Below, piece by piece: positions 54,647 through 63,494 of a stretch of DNA of 64,000 bases (positions within the stretch are counted from its first letter, which is position 1; every line of letters starts with the position of its first letter). The DNA comes from Atopobiaceae bacterium (lineage in GTDB: Bacteria > Actinomycetota > Coriobacteriia > Coriobacteriales > Atopobiaceae). Where the stretch lies: positions 1 to 64,000 of the forward strand of contig JAFWKQ010000121.1 in the NCBI GenBank assembly GCA_017545665.1, given 5' to 3'. The translations under genes were made by a program, and so were the position numbers. The notes below the pieces were generated by a model. It was not told where the DNA came from. It did no database searches and saw only the letters and a list, made by a program, of their open reading frames with translations.

Positions 54647-55543
54647 TTAGGCCTCCTTTCCCTGTTGCGCAATGGGGCAATCCTTGGCGCGCTCGAGCGC
54701 GGCCTCGGCGGCGTTGGCAAAGCCATCGGCAACCACGTCCTTGTACACGCCCAGCGGGTAGTACGGCAGCATGTTGTCGCGCAGCCACTGGAAGGCATCG
54801 AGCGGCGTCATGCCCCAGTTGGTCGGGCAGGTGGAAACGACCTCGACCAGCGAGTAGCCTACGCCGTCGATCTGGTTTTGGAACGCCTTCTTTATGGCCT
54901 TCTTGGCATCCATGATGTGCTTGCGCGAATCGCAGGTAACGCGCTCAACGTACGCCACGCCGTCCAGCGTGGACACCATCTCGGCAATGCGCACGGGATA
55001 GCCCACCTTGGACACGTCGCGGCCATAGGGGCTCGTCTGCGTAACCTGGTTGGGCAGCGACGTGGGGGCCATCTGGCCGCCGGTCATGCCGTAGATGGCG
55101 TTGTTGATAAAGATCACCGTGATCTTCTCGCCACGCGTGGCGGCATGAACCGTCTCGGCCGTGCCAATGGAGGCAAGGTCGCCGTCGCCTTGGTAGGCGA
55201 ACACCACGTTTTCGGGGTGCACGCGCTTGACGCCGGTGGCCACCGCGGGGGCACGACCATGCGCGGCCTCGATCATGTCGCAGTTCATGAAGTCATACAT
55301 CATAACGGAGCAACCCACGGGAGCGATGCCCACGGTTTTGCCCTCAATGCCCAGCTCGTCGATGCACTCGGCAACCAAGCGGTTCACGATGCCGTGCGTG
55401 CAGCCTGGGCAGTAGTTGAAGATGGCGTCGGTAAGCGCGTGCGGGCGGGCAGACTTGATCGTCTCGCCCTCGGCGATCTGCGAGCCGATGCGCTCCTGCT
55501 GGTAGTCGGGAAGCGTGACGGGGGCCATGTTGGGCTTTGCCAT
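54647..55543 (-). CDS. 2-oxoacid:ferredoxin oxidoreductase, beta (TPP-binding) subunit
   Basis: A 298-aa thiamine-pyrophosphate subunit. The CPGCTHG cluster-ligand segment at residues about 45-51, GCSVMMYDF, the TPP/Mg motif YQGDGDLASIGTAE with NNAIYGMTGGQMAPT, and GVAYVERVTCDS. It lacks a C-terminal ferredoxin domain because that is the separate delta subunit. The ATG at 55543 immediately follows the alpha stop; AAGGGGTGAG precedes it. Confidence 0.92.
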   Translation of the reverse strand: MAKPNMAPVTLPDYQQERIGSQIAEGETIKSARPHALTDAIFNYCPGCTHGIVNRLVAECIDELGIEGKTVGIAPVGCSVMMYDFMNCDMIEAAHGRAPAVATGVKRVHPENVVFAYQGDGDLASIGTAETVHAATRGEKITVIFINNAIYGMTGGQMAPTSLPNQVTQTSPYGRDVSKVGYPVRIAEMVSTLDGVAYVERVTCDSRKHIMDAKKAIKKAFQNQIDGVGYSLVEVVSTCPTNWGMTPLDAFQWLRDNMLPYYPLGVYKDVVADGFANAAEAALERAKDCPIAQQGKEA

Positions 55544-55544
55544 G

Positions 55545-56717
55545 CTACTCACCCCTTTCGTAGCTGCTCTTGCGATGCTGGGGATGCGGGAGCAGGGAGC
55601 CTACCGCACCCGGTGCGGCGGACTGCTGAACGGGCTCTCCGGCCGCAACCGTCTTTATGGCCTCGAGGACCTCCTCCGGCGTGGGAAGCACGCCGCCGGT
55701 ACGACCGAAGAAGTCCACGGTAGCGCGACCGTTTACGGCCAGCTGCACGTCCTGCACCATCTGGCCCATGTTGAGCTCTACCGAGAGGAACTTGGTGGCT
55801 CCACCCTCGATCACCTGGTCGATTGCCTTTGTGGGGAACGGCCACAGCGTAATGGGACGAAGCAGTCCGCACTTGATGCCCTGGGCGCGCGCCTCGCGCA
55901 CGGCAGTACGGGCAACGCGGCTTGCGGCGCCAAAGGCCACGACCACGATCTCGGCGTCGTCGCACTCCATGAGCTCCTGGCGCTGGTGCTTCTCTTTTAT
56001 CTGCTCGTAGCGCTCAAAGCGCTCGAAGTTCGTCTCCTCGAGCTTGTCGGGCGAGAGGTACAGCGAGTTGATTACGTTGTGCTCACGCTTGTTGCCATGA
56101 CCGGACGTGGCCCAGGGCTTGGCGGGAAGCGACTCTGGATCGCGCTCGGGCGGCAGCAATACGGGCTCCATCATCTGGCCGATCATGCCGTCCGCAAGAA
56201 TCATCGTGGGCGTGCGGTACTCGTCCGCCAGGTCGAAGGCGTCGTAGATAAGATCGGCCATCTCCTGCACCGTGGACGGTGCGAGTACGGGCATGTAGAA
56301 GTCGCCATGGCCGAGCGCACGTGTGGCCTGGAAGTAGTCGGACTGTGACGGCTGGATGCCACCCAGGCCTGGGCCTCCGCGCTCTACGTTTACGATGACG
56401 CCGGGGCAATCCGCGCCGGCCATGTAGGACACGCCCTCGCCCTTAAGCGAGACTCCGGGCGAGCTGGAACTTGTCATTACGCGAGCACCGGCGGCAGCGG
56501 CTCCGTACACCATGTTGATGGCCGCAATCTCGGACTCTGCCTGCAGGAACGTGCCGCCAATGAGCGGGAGCTTCTTTGCCATGTAGGCAGCCAGCTCCGT
56601 TTGGGGCGTGATGGGGTAACCAAAGAAGAAGCGGCAGCCCGCGCGCATGGCCGCCTCGGCCAGCACCTCGTTGCCCTTCATAAGAACGCGTTCTTGTGCC
56701 TTGTTTTCGTTTGCCAT
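55545..56717 (-). CDS. vorB: 2-oxoacid:ferredoxin oxidoreductase, alpha subunit (VorB-like)
   Basis: A 390-aa subunit. MKGNEVLAEAAMRAGCRFFFGYPITPQ (read in two parts) and SSSPGVSLKGEGVSYMAGADCP match the VorB/KorA group. The C-terminal part has the LLRPITLWPFPTKAI domain II segment. A short proline/His-rich tail is extra. The operon order delta-alpha-beta-gamma is typical of 2-oxoisovalerate or 2-oxoglutarate oxidoreductases. These make acyl-CoA and reduced ferredoxin, or run in reverse for biosynthesis. The precise substrate is not certain. Confidence 0.9.
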   Translation of the reverse strand: MANENKAQERVLMKGNEVLAEAAMRAGCRFFFGYPITPQTELAAYMAKKLPLIGGTFLQAESEIAAINMVYGAAAAGARVMTSSSSPGVSLKGEGVSYMAGADCPGVIVNVERGGPGLGGIQPSQSDYFQATRALGHGDFYMPVLAPSTVQEMADLIYDAFDLADEYRTPTMILADGMIGQMMEPVLLPPERDPESLPAKPWATSGHGNKREHNVINSLYLSPDKLEETNFERFERYEQIKEKHQRQELMECDDAEIVVVAFGAASRVARTAVREARAQGIKCGLLRPITLWPFPTKAIDQVIEGGATKFLSVELNMGQMVQDVQLAVNGRATVDFFGRTGGVLPTPEEVLEAIKTVAAGEPVQQSAAPGAVGSLLPHPQHRKSSYERGE

Positions 56718-56921
56718 TTACTTCACCACCGTAATCGCAACGTCAGGGCAGGTGGCGTAGCACGAGGAGCATGCAATGCACCCGTCCTTCACCTGCTTTG
56801 CGGGATGATAGCCCTTGGGCGTAATGCGCTCCTCGTCCAGAGCGAGCACTCCCTTGGGGCAGGCGGCGACGCACAGGCCGCAGCCCTTGCAATGGACGTC
56901 GTCGACAATAATACGCGCCAT
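56718..56921 (-). CDS. 2-oxoacid:ferredoxin oxidoreductase, delta (ferredoxin-like) subunit
   Basis: A 67-aa protein with two [4Fe-4S] motifs, CKGCGLCVAACPKG and CIACSSCYATCPD, which takes electrons from the beta subunit. It starts 4 bp after GAGGGAGGG-rich sequence and is the first gene of the operon, directly abutting the alpha gene. Confidence 0.93.
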   Translation of the reverse strand: MARIIVDDVHCKGCGLCVAACPKGVLALDEERITPKGYHPAKQVKDGCIACSSCYATCPDVAITVVK

Positions 56922-56961
56922 ATATTCCCTCCCTCTCTTATCGGGTTATAGGCAAACTGCC

Positions 56962-56967
56962 ATTATA
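56962..56967 (-). promoter_or_regulatory. Candidate -10 element of the 2-oxoacid oxidoreductase operon
   Basis: Perfect TATAAT on the minus strand, 41 bp upstream of the delta-subunit start. The -35 region is weak. Confidence 0.5.
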
Positions 56968-57034
56968 GGGCTTGTTGTTGGGCGCAAAGGACTTTTAACA
57001 AAAGCAGCGCGTTACGTGCACGGAGGGCCAAGGG

Positions 57035-57310
57035 GGCCGAGGGGCCGGGGCCACTTTTCGGCCCGCGGGCGTCGCTGCCGGGGCCACTTTCTCTGGGCCC
57101 GAGGGGGCCGGGCGCACTTTCCGGCCCGCGAACTTCCCTACCGGGGCCACTTTTCGCGGGGCCAGGCGGGCCAGGCGCACTTTTCGGCCCGCGAACTTCA
57201 CTACCGGGGCCACAAATGGCCGATAAGTGCGCACGGTAGGGAAGCTTGAGGACCGAAAAGTGCACCCGGCGTGAGGCGTGGCACCGATAGGTGCACCCGG
57301 CCGGACTGCG
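57035..57310. repeat. Intergenic R1 repeat array
   Basis: Part of the 725-bp gap between the two iron-sulfur operons. CCGGGGCCACTTTTCGG and CCGGGCGCACTTTTCGG cores recur about seven times at roughly 30-40 bp, the last copies inverted. The gap also contains R3 (57391-57546) and a hairpin (57602-57640). No gene seen. Confidence 0.8.
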
Positions 57311-57390
57311 GGGGCGACATTCTCAATGGGGGACAAAAGGCGCAGCCCCCTTTGGCACGGCCACCAGCCCGTTTCTCGAGCAAAAGCCCG

Positions 57391-57546
57391 CAGTTTGCCC
57401 ACCGCAAACTTCCATAGGGCCCAAATGCGCATCTGAGGGGGTGCCAAACTGCAGGTTTTGTCTTCACGGGCCTTCTACCTGCGGCTCTGCAAATGCCTTG
57501 CAGTTTGGGGGCAGGCCAAATGCACAGTTGGGCCCATGGGAAGTTT
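57391..57546 (+). repeat. R3 repeat, left copy
   Basis: About 156 bp with landmarks CAGTTTGCCCACCG, CATCTGAGGGGGTG, CAAACTGCAGGTTTTGTCTT and CCTTGCAGTTTGGGGG. The same sequence lies inverted at 62508-62665 with an estimated 80-90 percent identity by eye. Confidence 0.75.
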
Positions 57547-57601
57547 GAAAAGCTGACAAGTGACCTGTCCCCTTGTCATAGACAAGGCCGAAAAGCCGAC
57601 A

Positions 57602-57640
57602 AAAGCGGGACAAAGGGGACTGTCCCCTTTGTCCCGCTTT
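57602..57640 (-). terminator. 18-bp inverted repeat after the FAD/Fe-S oxidoreductase gene
   Basis: AAAGCGGGACAAAGGGGA, loop of 3, perfect complement, followed on the minus strand by TTTTG. It begins 7 bp past the stop at 57647 and is a GGGGACAGTCCCC family member. Confidence 0.65.
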
Positions 57641-57646
57641 GGGGCT

Positions 57647-59701
57647 CTACACGATGCAGGTCTTGCGCTCCACCGCGGGCACGCTCTTCATGGCGCCGGT
57701 GGGGCAGGCCTCCACGCACTTGAGGCAGCTCGCGCAGAAGGTGCGCGCCTCCTCCGGAACCATGGGGTTCACCACCGTGGAGAAGCCGCGGTTGTACAGG
57801 CCCAGGTAGGTCTTGCCCGCAACCTGGTCGCACATCCTGTAGCACAGACCGCACAGCACGCACTTGTCGGGGTCGTGGACAATGACCTCGGAGGCCACCG
57901 GCACGTCCTCGCGCTTGTGCATAAAGCCGGCAAAGCGCTCGGGATCCACGTCGAACGCGTTGGCGAACTTAATCAGCCTGCAGTCGAAGTAGTCGTGGCA
58001 GCCGCACTCCAGGCACCGGCTCGCCTCGCGAAGTGCCTGCTCTTCGGTAAACCCAAAGTAGATGGGCTCGAAGTTGTTGCGACGCTCCTCGGGCGTAAGG
58101 CCGGGCATCTTCTCGCGATTCTGCTTGGGCTCGTCCTCAAAGTCCTCCGGGGTCTTCTCCTGCTTGACGAAGTAGGGAATCTTGGCACGGACCTCGTCGC
58201 CCTCAAGGTAGTTGTTTATGCACAGCGCCGCCTTTTGCGCCTCGGCAATGGCCTGGATGGCAATGCCGGCACCGCGGTTGGTAACGTCGCCCGCGGCAAA
58301 GACGTCGTCCATGGACGTACGGAACGTCAACTCGTCGCACGCAATGGTGCCGCGCTGGGTAAGCAGCTCCTCGGCCACGCCCTCGCAGTTGGCGCCCTGG
58401 CCAATGGCCATGAGCACGTTGTCGATGGCGATGTTTTCGGTGGCACCCTCCACGGGAACGGGGCGACGACGGCCGGAGGCATCGGGCTCGCCAAGCTCCA
58501 TGATCTGCAGCTTCATGCCCTCAAGGCGGCCATCCTTGCCATAGAACTCAATCGGGTTGGTAAGGAACTTAAAGGTCACGCCCTCCTCGATGGCCTCCTC
58601 GATCTCCACGTCGGAGGCGGGCATCTCGGCGCGCGTGCGGCGATAGACCACATAGACCTCCTTGGCACCCAGGCGCACGGCTGTACGGCAGCAGTCCATA
58701 GCGGTGTTGCCGCCACCGCATACGGCAACCTTCTCGCCCAGCGTGGGGCGCTCGCCGTGTCCGAGGTGCTCCAAGAACTCAATGCCGCCGATGACGCCCT
58801 CCAGATCCTCTCCGGGAACGCGCATGTTGTACGACTTCCAGGCACCAAGCGCCAAAAGCACCGCGTCGTGACGCTTGCGCAGGTCCTCAAAGTCGATGTC
58901 GCGACCAAGCTGGACGTCGTTTACCAGCTCTACGCCCGCATTGGCAATAATGGCAATCTCGCGGTCGAGCACAGCCTTGGGCAGACGATACTCGGGAATG
59001 CCGTAGCGCAGCATGCCGCCCATCTTGGGCTGCTTGTCGTAGATGGTAACCGCATGCCCATAGCGACGCAGGAAGTAGGCCGCGGTAAGGCCAGCGGGGC
59101 CGCCGCCCACAATCGCCACGTGCTTGCCGGTGTTCGGCTCACACTGCACCACGTAGGGGTCGCCGTCCGCCTCAACCTTGTCGGCGGCAAACGCCTTGAG
59201 GAAGGCGATGGAGATGGGCTCCTCCACCATCTGGCGACGGCAGGCGTCCTCGCAGGGATGCGGACAAACCCGGCCGATGGAGGCGGGGAACGGGAAGGCT
59301 TCATAGATGGTGGACACGGCGTCCTTGTACTTGCCCTCGCGAATCTCGTTTACGTACTTCTGGCAGTCGGTCATGGCCGGGCAGTTGAGCTTACAGGGCC
59401 CACGGCAGTCGCCGGTGTGGTCGGAAAGAAGCAGCTCGAGCGCCGTCCTGCGCGCACGATCCACGCGCTCGGTATCGGTATGAACCACGTAGCCCTCCTG
59501 CGGCTTTGCGGAGCAGGCGCGTAGCAGCTTGGGCACGCCCTCAACCTCAACCAGGCAGACGCCGCAGGCGCCATAGATGGCGGTGCGCTTATCGAAGCAC
59601 AGGGTGGGAATCTTAACGCCAGCACGAGTGGCAGAGGTCAGGATGGTATCGGCAGGCTCCGCCGTAACGGTAACGCCGTCTATGGTGTACGTAATTGCCA
59701 T
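57647..59701 (-). CDS. FAD-dependent NAD(P)H oxidoreductase with N-terminal 2Fe-2S and C-terminal 4Fe-4S domains
   Basis: A 684-aa flavoprotein. Residues 1-75 form a NuoG/HydA-like 2Fe-2S domain (GACGVCLVEVEG). Next is a GltD/DPYD-type cysteine region (CRGPCKLNCPAMTDC, then CPHPCEDACRR) and the FAD loop VAIVGGGPAGLTAAYFLRR. The NAD(P) loop VAVCGGGNTAMDCCRTAVRLG, the GDVTNRGAGIAIQAI segment and a C-terminal 2x[4Fe-4S] domain (CVLCGLCYRMCD, CASCLKCVEACPTG) follow. It is the third gene after the NuoE- and NuoF-like genes (14-bp gap). Probably a soluble complex moving electrons between NAD(P)H, ferredoxin and another partner; electron bifurcation is possible but unproven. The start at 59701 gives the proper 2Fe-2S domain. 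Confidence 0.88.
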   Translation of the reverse strand: MAITYTIDGVTVTAEPADTILTSATRAGVKIPTLCFDKRTAIYGACGVCLVEVEGVPKLLRACSAKPQEGYVVHTDTERVDRARRTALELLLSDHTGDCRGPCKLNCPAMTDCQKYVNEIREGKYKDAVSTIYEAFPFPASIGRVCPHPCEDACRRQMVEEPISIAFLKAFAADKVEADGDPYVVQCEPNTGKHVAIVGGGPAGLTAAYFLRRYGHAVTIYDKQPKMGGMLRYGIPEYRLPKAVLDREIAIIANAGVELVNDVQLGRDIDFEDLRKRHDAVLLALGAWKSYNMRVPGEDLEGVIGGIEFLEHLGHGERPTLGEKVAVCGGGNTAMDCCRTAVRLGAKEVYVVYRRTRAEMPASDVEIEEAIEEGVTFKFLTNPIEFYGKDGRLEGMKLQIMELGEPDASGRRRPVPVEGATENIAIDNVLMAIGQGANCEGVAEELLTQRGTIACDELTFRTSMDDVFAAGDVTNRGAGIAIQAIAEAQKAALCINNYLEGDEVRAKIPYFVKQEKTPEDFEDEPKQNREKMPGLTPEERRNNFEPIYFGFTEEQALREASRCLECGCHDYFDCRLIKFANAFDVDPERFAGFMHKREDVPVASEVIVHDPDKCVLCGLCYRMCDQVAGKTYLGLYNRGFSTVVNPMVPEEARTFCASCLKCVEACPTGAMKSVPAVERKTCIV

Positions 59702-59715
59702 GGTACAGCCCCTCT

Positions 59716-61476
59716 CTAAGCGACCACGACTGCGCCAAAGCGGCAGGCGGTCTTGCAGTTGCCACATTTGATGCAGATGGTCTGGTCGATTTCGTGCGGT
59801 TGCTTGGGTGAGCCGGAAATGGCATGCACAGGGCACTGGCGCGCACAGGCAGTGCAACCCACGCACACGTCCTTGTTGATCGAATAGGAAATGAGCGCCT
59901 GGCACTCGCCGGCAGGGCAGCGATGCTCGGCAATGTGCGCCTCGAGCTCATCGCGGAAGTAGCGGATGGTGGTGAGCACGGGGTTAGGAGCCGTTTGACC
60001 AAGTCCGCACAGAGCGCCGTCCTTGATGGCGTAGCACAGATCCTCGAGCTTCTCCACATCGCCCTCTTGGCCCTCGCCAGCCACGATGCGGTCCAGGATC
60101 TCCAGCATGCGCTTGGTGCCCATGCGGCAGTGGACGCACTTTCCGCAGCTCTCCTTGGCGGTAAAGTCCAGGAAGAAGCGCGCCATGCTGGCCATGCAGG
60201 TGCTCTCGTCCATAACCACCATGCCGCCCGAACCCATGATAGCGCCCGTGGCAGCGAGTTCGTTGTAGTCGATGACGGTGTCCAGCTTGCTTGCCGGCAC
60301 GCAACCGCCCGAGGGACCGCCAAGCTGGACGGCCTTGAACTCCTTGTTGTCGCGGATGCCGCCACCGATGCCATAGATAACCTCGCGCAGCGTGGTGCCC
60401 ATGGGGACCTCCACCAAACCGCCGCGCGCGATCTTGCCCGAGAGCGCAAAGACCTTGGTACCCTTGGAATCCTTGGTGCCCATGGCGGCAAACGCCTCGC
60501 CGCCGTTGTTTATGATCCACGCGACGTTGGCGTAGGTCTCCACGTTGTTGATGTTGGACGGCTTGAGCCAATAGCCCGCCTGCGCGGGGAAGGGCGGCTT
60601 CAGACGAGGCATGCCGCGCTTGCCCTCCAAAGACTCGATAAGGGCCGTCTCCTCGCCGCATACAAACGCACCGGCTCCGGCCTTTATGCGCAGGGTAAAG
60701 CTAAAGTCGCTACCGCAGATGTTGTTGCCCAGGTAGCCGCGCTCGGTGGCGTCCTCGATTGCCTTGGTAAGGCGCACGATCGCCAAGGGGTACTCAGCGC
60801 GCACATACACGATGCCCTCGCTGGCACCAATGCTGTAGGCGCCAATGAGCATGCCCTCAATAAGGCTGTGCGGGTCGCCCTCAATCACGGCGCGATCCAT
60901 AAACGCGCCGGGGTCGCCTTCGTCCGCATTACAGATAAGGTACTTCTGATCGCCCTTGGAGTCGCGCGCGGCACGCCACTTGAACGCCGTAGAGAAACCC
61001 GCGCCACCGCGACCGCGAAGGCCAGCGATGTCGATTTGCTGGATGACGTCCTCCTGCGACATCCCAGTGGTCAGAATCTTGGTAATGGCCGCATACCCCT
61101 CGTGTGCCAGGTAGTCGTCGATGCTCTCGGGGTCAATCACGCCGCAGTCGCGAAGCGCAACGCGTGTTTGCTTGTTCAGGAACGCCTCGTCCTCTGCCGT
61201 TATGGCGAGCGTGTCCACCAACGAGAGGTCGTTGGCAACCACCGCATCGTAGATGGCCTGGGCGTCCTTTTCCTGCACCTTTACCAAGCGATGAAGCTCG
61301 CCCTTGTTGTCGTACACATCCACGATGGGCTCCAAAAAGCACATGCCGTTGCATCCCGTGATGCCAAGCTCGGCATCCGTGGGGTTGCTCTGAGCAAAAA
61401 GCTCCTCGAGCTTTGCGTGAACGCCACCGGCACCTGCGGCGATGCCGCAGCTTCCCTCTCCGATTACGACTCTCAT
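59716..61476 (-). CDS. NuoF-like NADH-binding iron-sulfur flavoprotein
   Basis: A 586-aa HndC/HydB-type protein. A short thioredoxin-like 2Fe-2S N-terminal part (residues 1-95, with GEGSCGIAAGA and GCNGMCF) comes first. The core has the NADH/FMN motif GLRGRGGAGFSTAFKW and CNADEGDPGAFMDR, then GAGAFVCGEETALIESLEG, and the 4Fe-4S motif ESCGKCVHCRMG. A C-terminal 2x[4Fe-4S] ferredoxin domain (CVGCTACARQCPVHAI, CIKCGNCKTACRFG) ends the chain. This layout is found in NAD(P)-reducing and bifurcating hydrogenases and related complexes; no hydrogenase catalytic subunit is in the window. Its ATG overlaps the NuoE-like stop (ATGA). Confidence 0.92.
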   Translation of the reverse strand: MRVVIGEGSCGIAAGAGGVHAKLEELFAQSNPTDAELGITGCNGMCFLEPIVDVYDNKGELHRLVKVQEKDAQAIYDAVVANDLSLVDTLAITAEDEAFLNKQTRVALRDCGVIDPESIDDYLAHEGYAAITKILTTGMSQEDVIQQIDIAGLRGRGGAGFSTAFKWRAARDSKGDQKYLICNADEGDPGAFMDRAVIEGDPHSLIEGMLIGAYSIGASEGIVYVRAEYPLAIVRLTKAIEDATERGYLGNNICGSDFSFTLRIKAGAGAFVCGEETALIESLEGKRGMPRLKPPFPAQAGYWLKPSNINNVETYANVAWIINNGGEAFAAMGTKDSKGTKVFALSGKIARGGLVEVPMGTTLREVIYGIGGGIRDNKEFKAVQLGGPSGGCVPASKLDTVIDYNELAATGAIMGSGGMVVMDESTCMASMARFFLDFTAKESCGKCVHCRMGTKRMLEILDRIVAGEGQEGDVEKLEDLCYAIKDGALCGLGQTAPNPVLTTIRYFRDELEAHIAEHRCPAGECQALISYSINKDVCVGCTACARQCPVHAISGSPKQPHEIDQTICIKCGNCKTACRFGAVVVA

Positions 61477-61973
61477 GCCTGCTCATCCCCCTCCTTGCTT
61501 GCGGCGGCAATGGAGCGAATCACCTTGCGCGCCTTGTCGGGCGTAAGCCTTCCATAGGTCTGTCCGTTAATCATCATGACAGGCGACAAGGAGCAGCAGC
61601 CCAAACACGCCACGTGCTCAAGCGAGAACAGGCCGTCCTCGGTGGTCTGCCCATCCTCAATGCCCAGCTCGTCGGTGATCGCCTTGGAGATAAGCTCGGA
61701 GCTGTTGACGTGGCACGCCGTGCCCTGGCAAAGCATGATGAGATTCTTGCCAACGGGCTCCAACCTAAACTGCGCATAGAACGTGGCCACTCCCACAATA
61801 GTCGCTATGGGCGTGTTCGTTTTTTGAGCGATGTGCTCCATCACGTCCATGGGCAAGTACCCATAGGCCTCCTGGGTCGCCTGCAAAATTGCAATGAGCG
61901 AACCCGGGGTATTGGCATAAGTCTTAAGCGTTGGCTCAATAAGCGACAAGTCGCTTGGTGGCAACTTGGACAT
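61473..61973 (-). CDS. NuoE-like 2Fe-2S subunit
   Basis: A 166-aa thioredoxin-fold protein with the 2Fe-2S ligands in CQGTACH and ACLGCCSLSP. It has GYLPMDVMEHIAQKTNTPIA and GVATFYAQF as in NuoE/HndA/HydC. It transfers electrons within the complex with the NuoF-like protein. First gene of the three-gene operon; GGAAGG upstream. Confidence 0.93.
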   Translation of the reverse strand: MSKLPPSDLSLIEPTLKTYANTPGSLIAILQATQEAYGYLPMDVMEHIAQKTNTPIATIVGVATFYAQFRLEPVGKNLIMLCQGTACHVNSSELISKAITDELGIEDGQTTEDGLFSLEHVACLGCCSLSPVMMINGQTYGRLTPDKARKVIRSIAAASKEGDEQA

Positions 61974-62231
61974 GGCAAGCCTTCCTCTCCCTAAATTCCC
62001 CTATATAGCTTGCTAATATGAGGGAGTAACAATAAATGCGCGGAGCGTCAAATACCGCGTGCAGCGCAAAGAAATACTCCAATGGATACTTTACCGAAAT
62101 AACTTGGATACTTCTAGGTGTTGTCTGTACCTAAACTTGGAGCTTGTCCCTTAGTTGGCTGAAACACTCAGGTTGCGCGATGGGCTCCATCGCCTTTTCG
62201 CAATACAGATTCTGATTTGCCTGGCACAGAC

Positions 62232-62432
62232 CTTAACAAACGGAAATATCGCTCTCTTTTTTTTAAATTTTGCCGTTTGTTCGGGTTTTGCTTTCCCAAA
62301 AACCGAACAAACGGCATTTTTGGAATTTTGAGGCCAAGGTTTTCCACTTGTTCGGGTTTTACATTTCGTCAAACCGAACAATCGGAAAAATCTCCAATAG
62401 GAACGGCTAATTCTGCCGTTTGTTCGGGTTTC
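62232..62432. repeat. R2 hairpin repeats
   Basis: Part of the 793-bp gap between the NuoE-like and Uma2 genes. CCGTTTGTTCGGG and AACCGAACAAACGG alternate at short intervals. Elsewhere in this gap, 61974-62060 holds a TTGACG hexamer (62051-62046, minus strand) and TATATA (62007-62002) as possible promoter parts. The segment 62110-62160 resembles 52865-52905 (CTTAGTTRGCY-type end after a GTCCC core). R3 lies at 62508-62665. No gene seen. Confidence 0.75.
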
Positions 62433-62507
62433 TTGTGTTGGAATATGCGGTACGGACAACCCCCTCGCACGCCGACAACCCCCCTGGCCTTGCAGTTGGG
62501 GCCACCG

Positions 62508-62665
62508 AAAACTTCCCTAGGGGCCAAATGTGCATTTGACCCACCCCCAAACTGCAAGGCCTTCGTAAAATCGCAGGTAGAGGGCTCGTGAAGACGAAAC
62601 CTGCAGTTTGCCACCCCCTCAGATGTGCATTTGGGCCCCATGGAAGTTGGCGGTGGGGCAAACTT
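62508..62665 (-). repeat. R3 repeat, right copy (inverted)
   Basis: The reverse complement of this segment aligns along its length with 57391-57546, sharing CATCTGAGGGGGTG, CAAACTGCAGGTTT, TCTACCTGCG and CCTTGCAGTTTGGGGG. The two copies lie in opposite orientation on either side of the NuoE/NuoF/FAD operon. Confidence 0.75.
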
Positions 62666-62766
62666 TTGGTTGCGAAGACCCTAAGGGGCCCGGACCCGAC
62701 CCGAGCCCGACTCCAACCCAACCCGTGGGAACAAAGGGAGACTCCCTCCGTCTGCTTTATCTGGTT

Positions 62767-63315
62767 TTACATGTCCTGGAGGATGCGCCCAAAGTCTACT
62801 TGGAAGCCGGGCAGCGTAACCGAGCTCACCGGTTCGGAGAAGTCGTAGGTCGTGAGCAGGCGCTCGGAGTCGAAGTCGTAGCACAGCACCTGTCCTCGTT
62901 GCGGATCGCAAATCCAATACTCGCGCACGCCAGCTTCGTGATACAAGTTGAGCTTAGACACGTAGTCCATGCCGGGATTGGACGGCGAGACGACCTCCAT
63001 AACAAGATCGGGCGCCCCTTCGCAACCGCGATCGGAGAGCTTCGAGCGGTCGCATATAACCGAAAGATCCGGCTCAACGAAGGTGCTGTCGTCAGCGAAC
63101 AGGTTTACGGCAAACGGTGCGGGATAGACCTTGCAGGAGCCGCCCTGAGAGGCAATGTGGTTCTTAATTCGTACGTGAACCTCTGAGACAATCTCCTGAT
63201 GCATTCGACTTGGAGAGGCAAGATCCCACAGCTGCCCGTCTATGAGCTCGGCACGCACCCCTTCCGGCAACGCCCAATAGTCCTCGGCAGTACAAGCAGA
63301 CTTTGGCAATGGCAT
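62767..63315 (-). CDS. Uma2 family (DUF820) putative endonuclease
   Basis: A 182-aa protein of the PD-(D/E)XK superfamily. YWALPEGVRAELIDGQLWDLASPS start, the VEPDLSVICD motif with the metal-ligand Asp, and LVMEVVSPSNPGMDYVSKLNLYHEAG (read in parts) with the Glu and Lys of the active site, then VREYWICDP. Homologues are usually solitary genes of unknown role. The start at 63315 has AGGGGG upstream; the extension to 63384 is not conserved. Confidence 0.88.
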   Translation of the reverse strand: MPLPKSACTAEDYWALPEGVRAELIDGQLWDLASPSRMHQEIVSEVHVRIKNHIASQGGSCKVYPAPFAVNLFADDSTFVEPDLSVICDRSKLSDRGCEGAPDLVMEVVSPSNPGMDYVSKLNLYHEAGVREYWICDPQRGQVLCYDFDSERLLTTYDFSEPVSSVTLPGFQVDFGRILQDM

Positions 63316-63494
63316 GACGACCCCCTTCGCAAAGAATGGCACTCCCTTGCAAACAGTATACCCAAGCAGAGGAGGCGCCCTCAACCATACCCAGCGCTAT
63401 CCAGCCAGAAAGAACACCGCACCCCGCGCGAGGAACATGAATGGGATTCCCCATACGCTATACTTGCCGCACGGATCCAGGGAGGACAAGCTCC

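Noticed and set aside
57391..62665. Composite transposon made by the R3 copies
   Set aside because: No transposase, terminal inverted repeats or target duplications were seen; only the inverted pair itself is supported.
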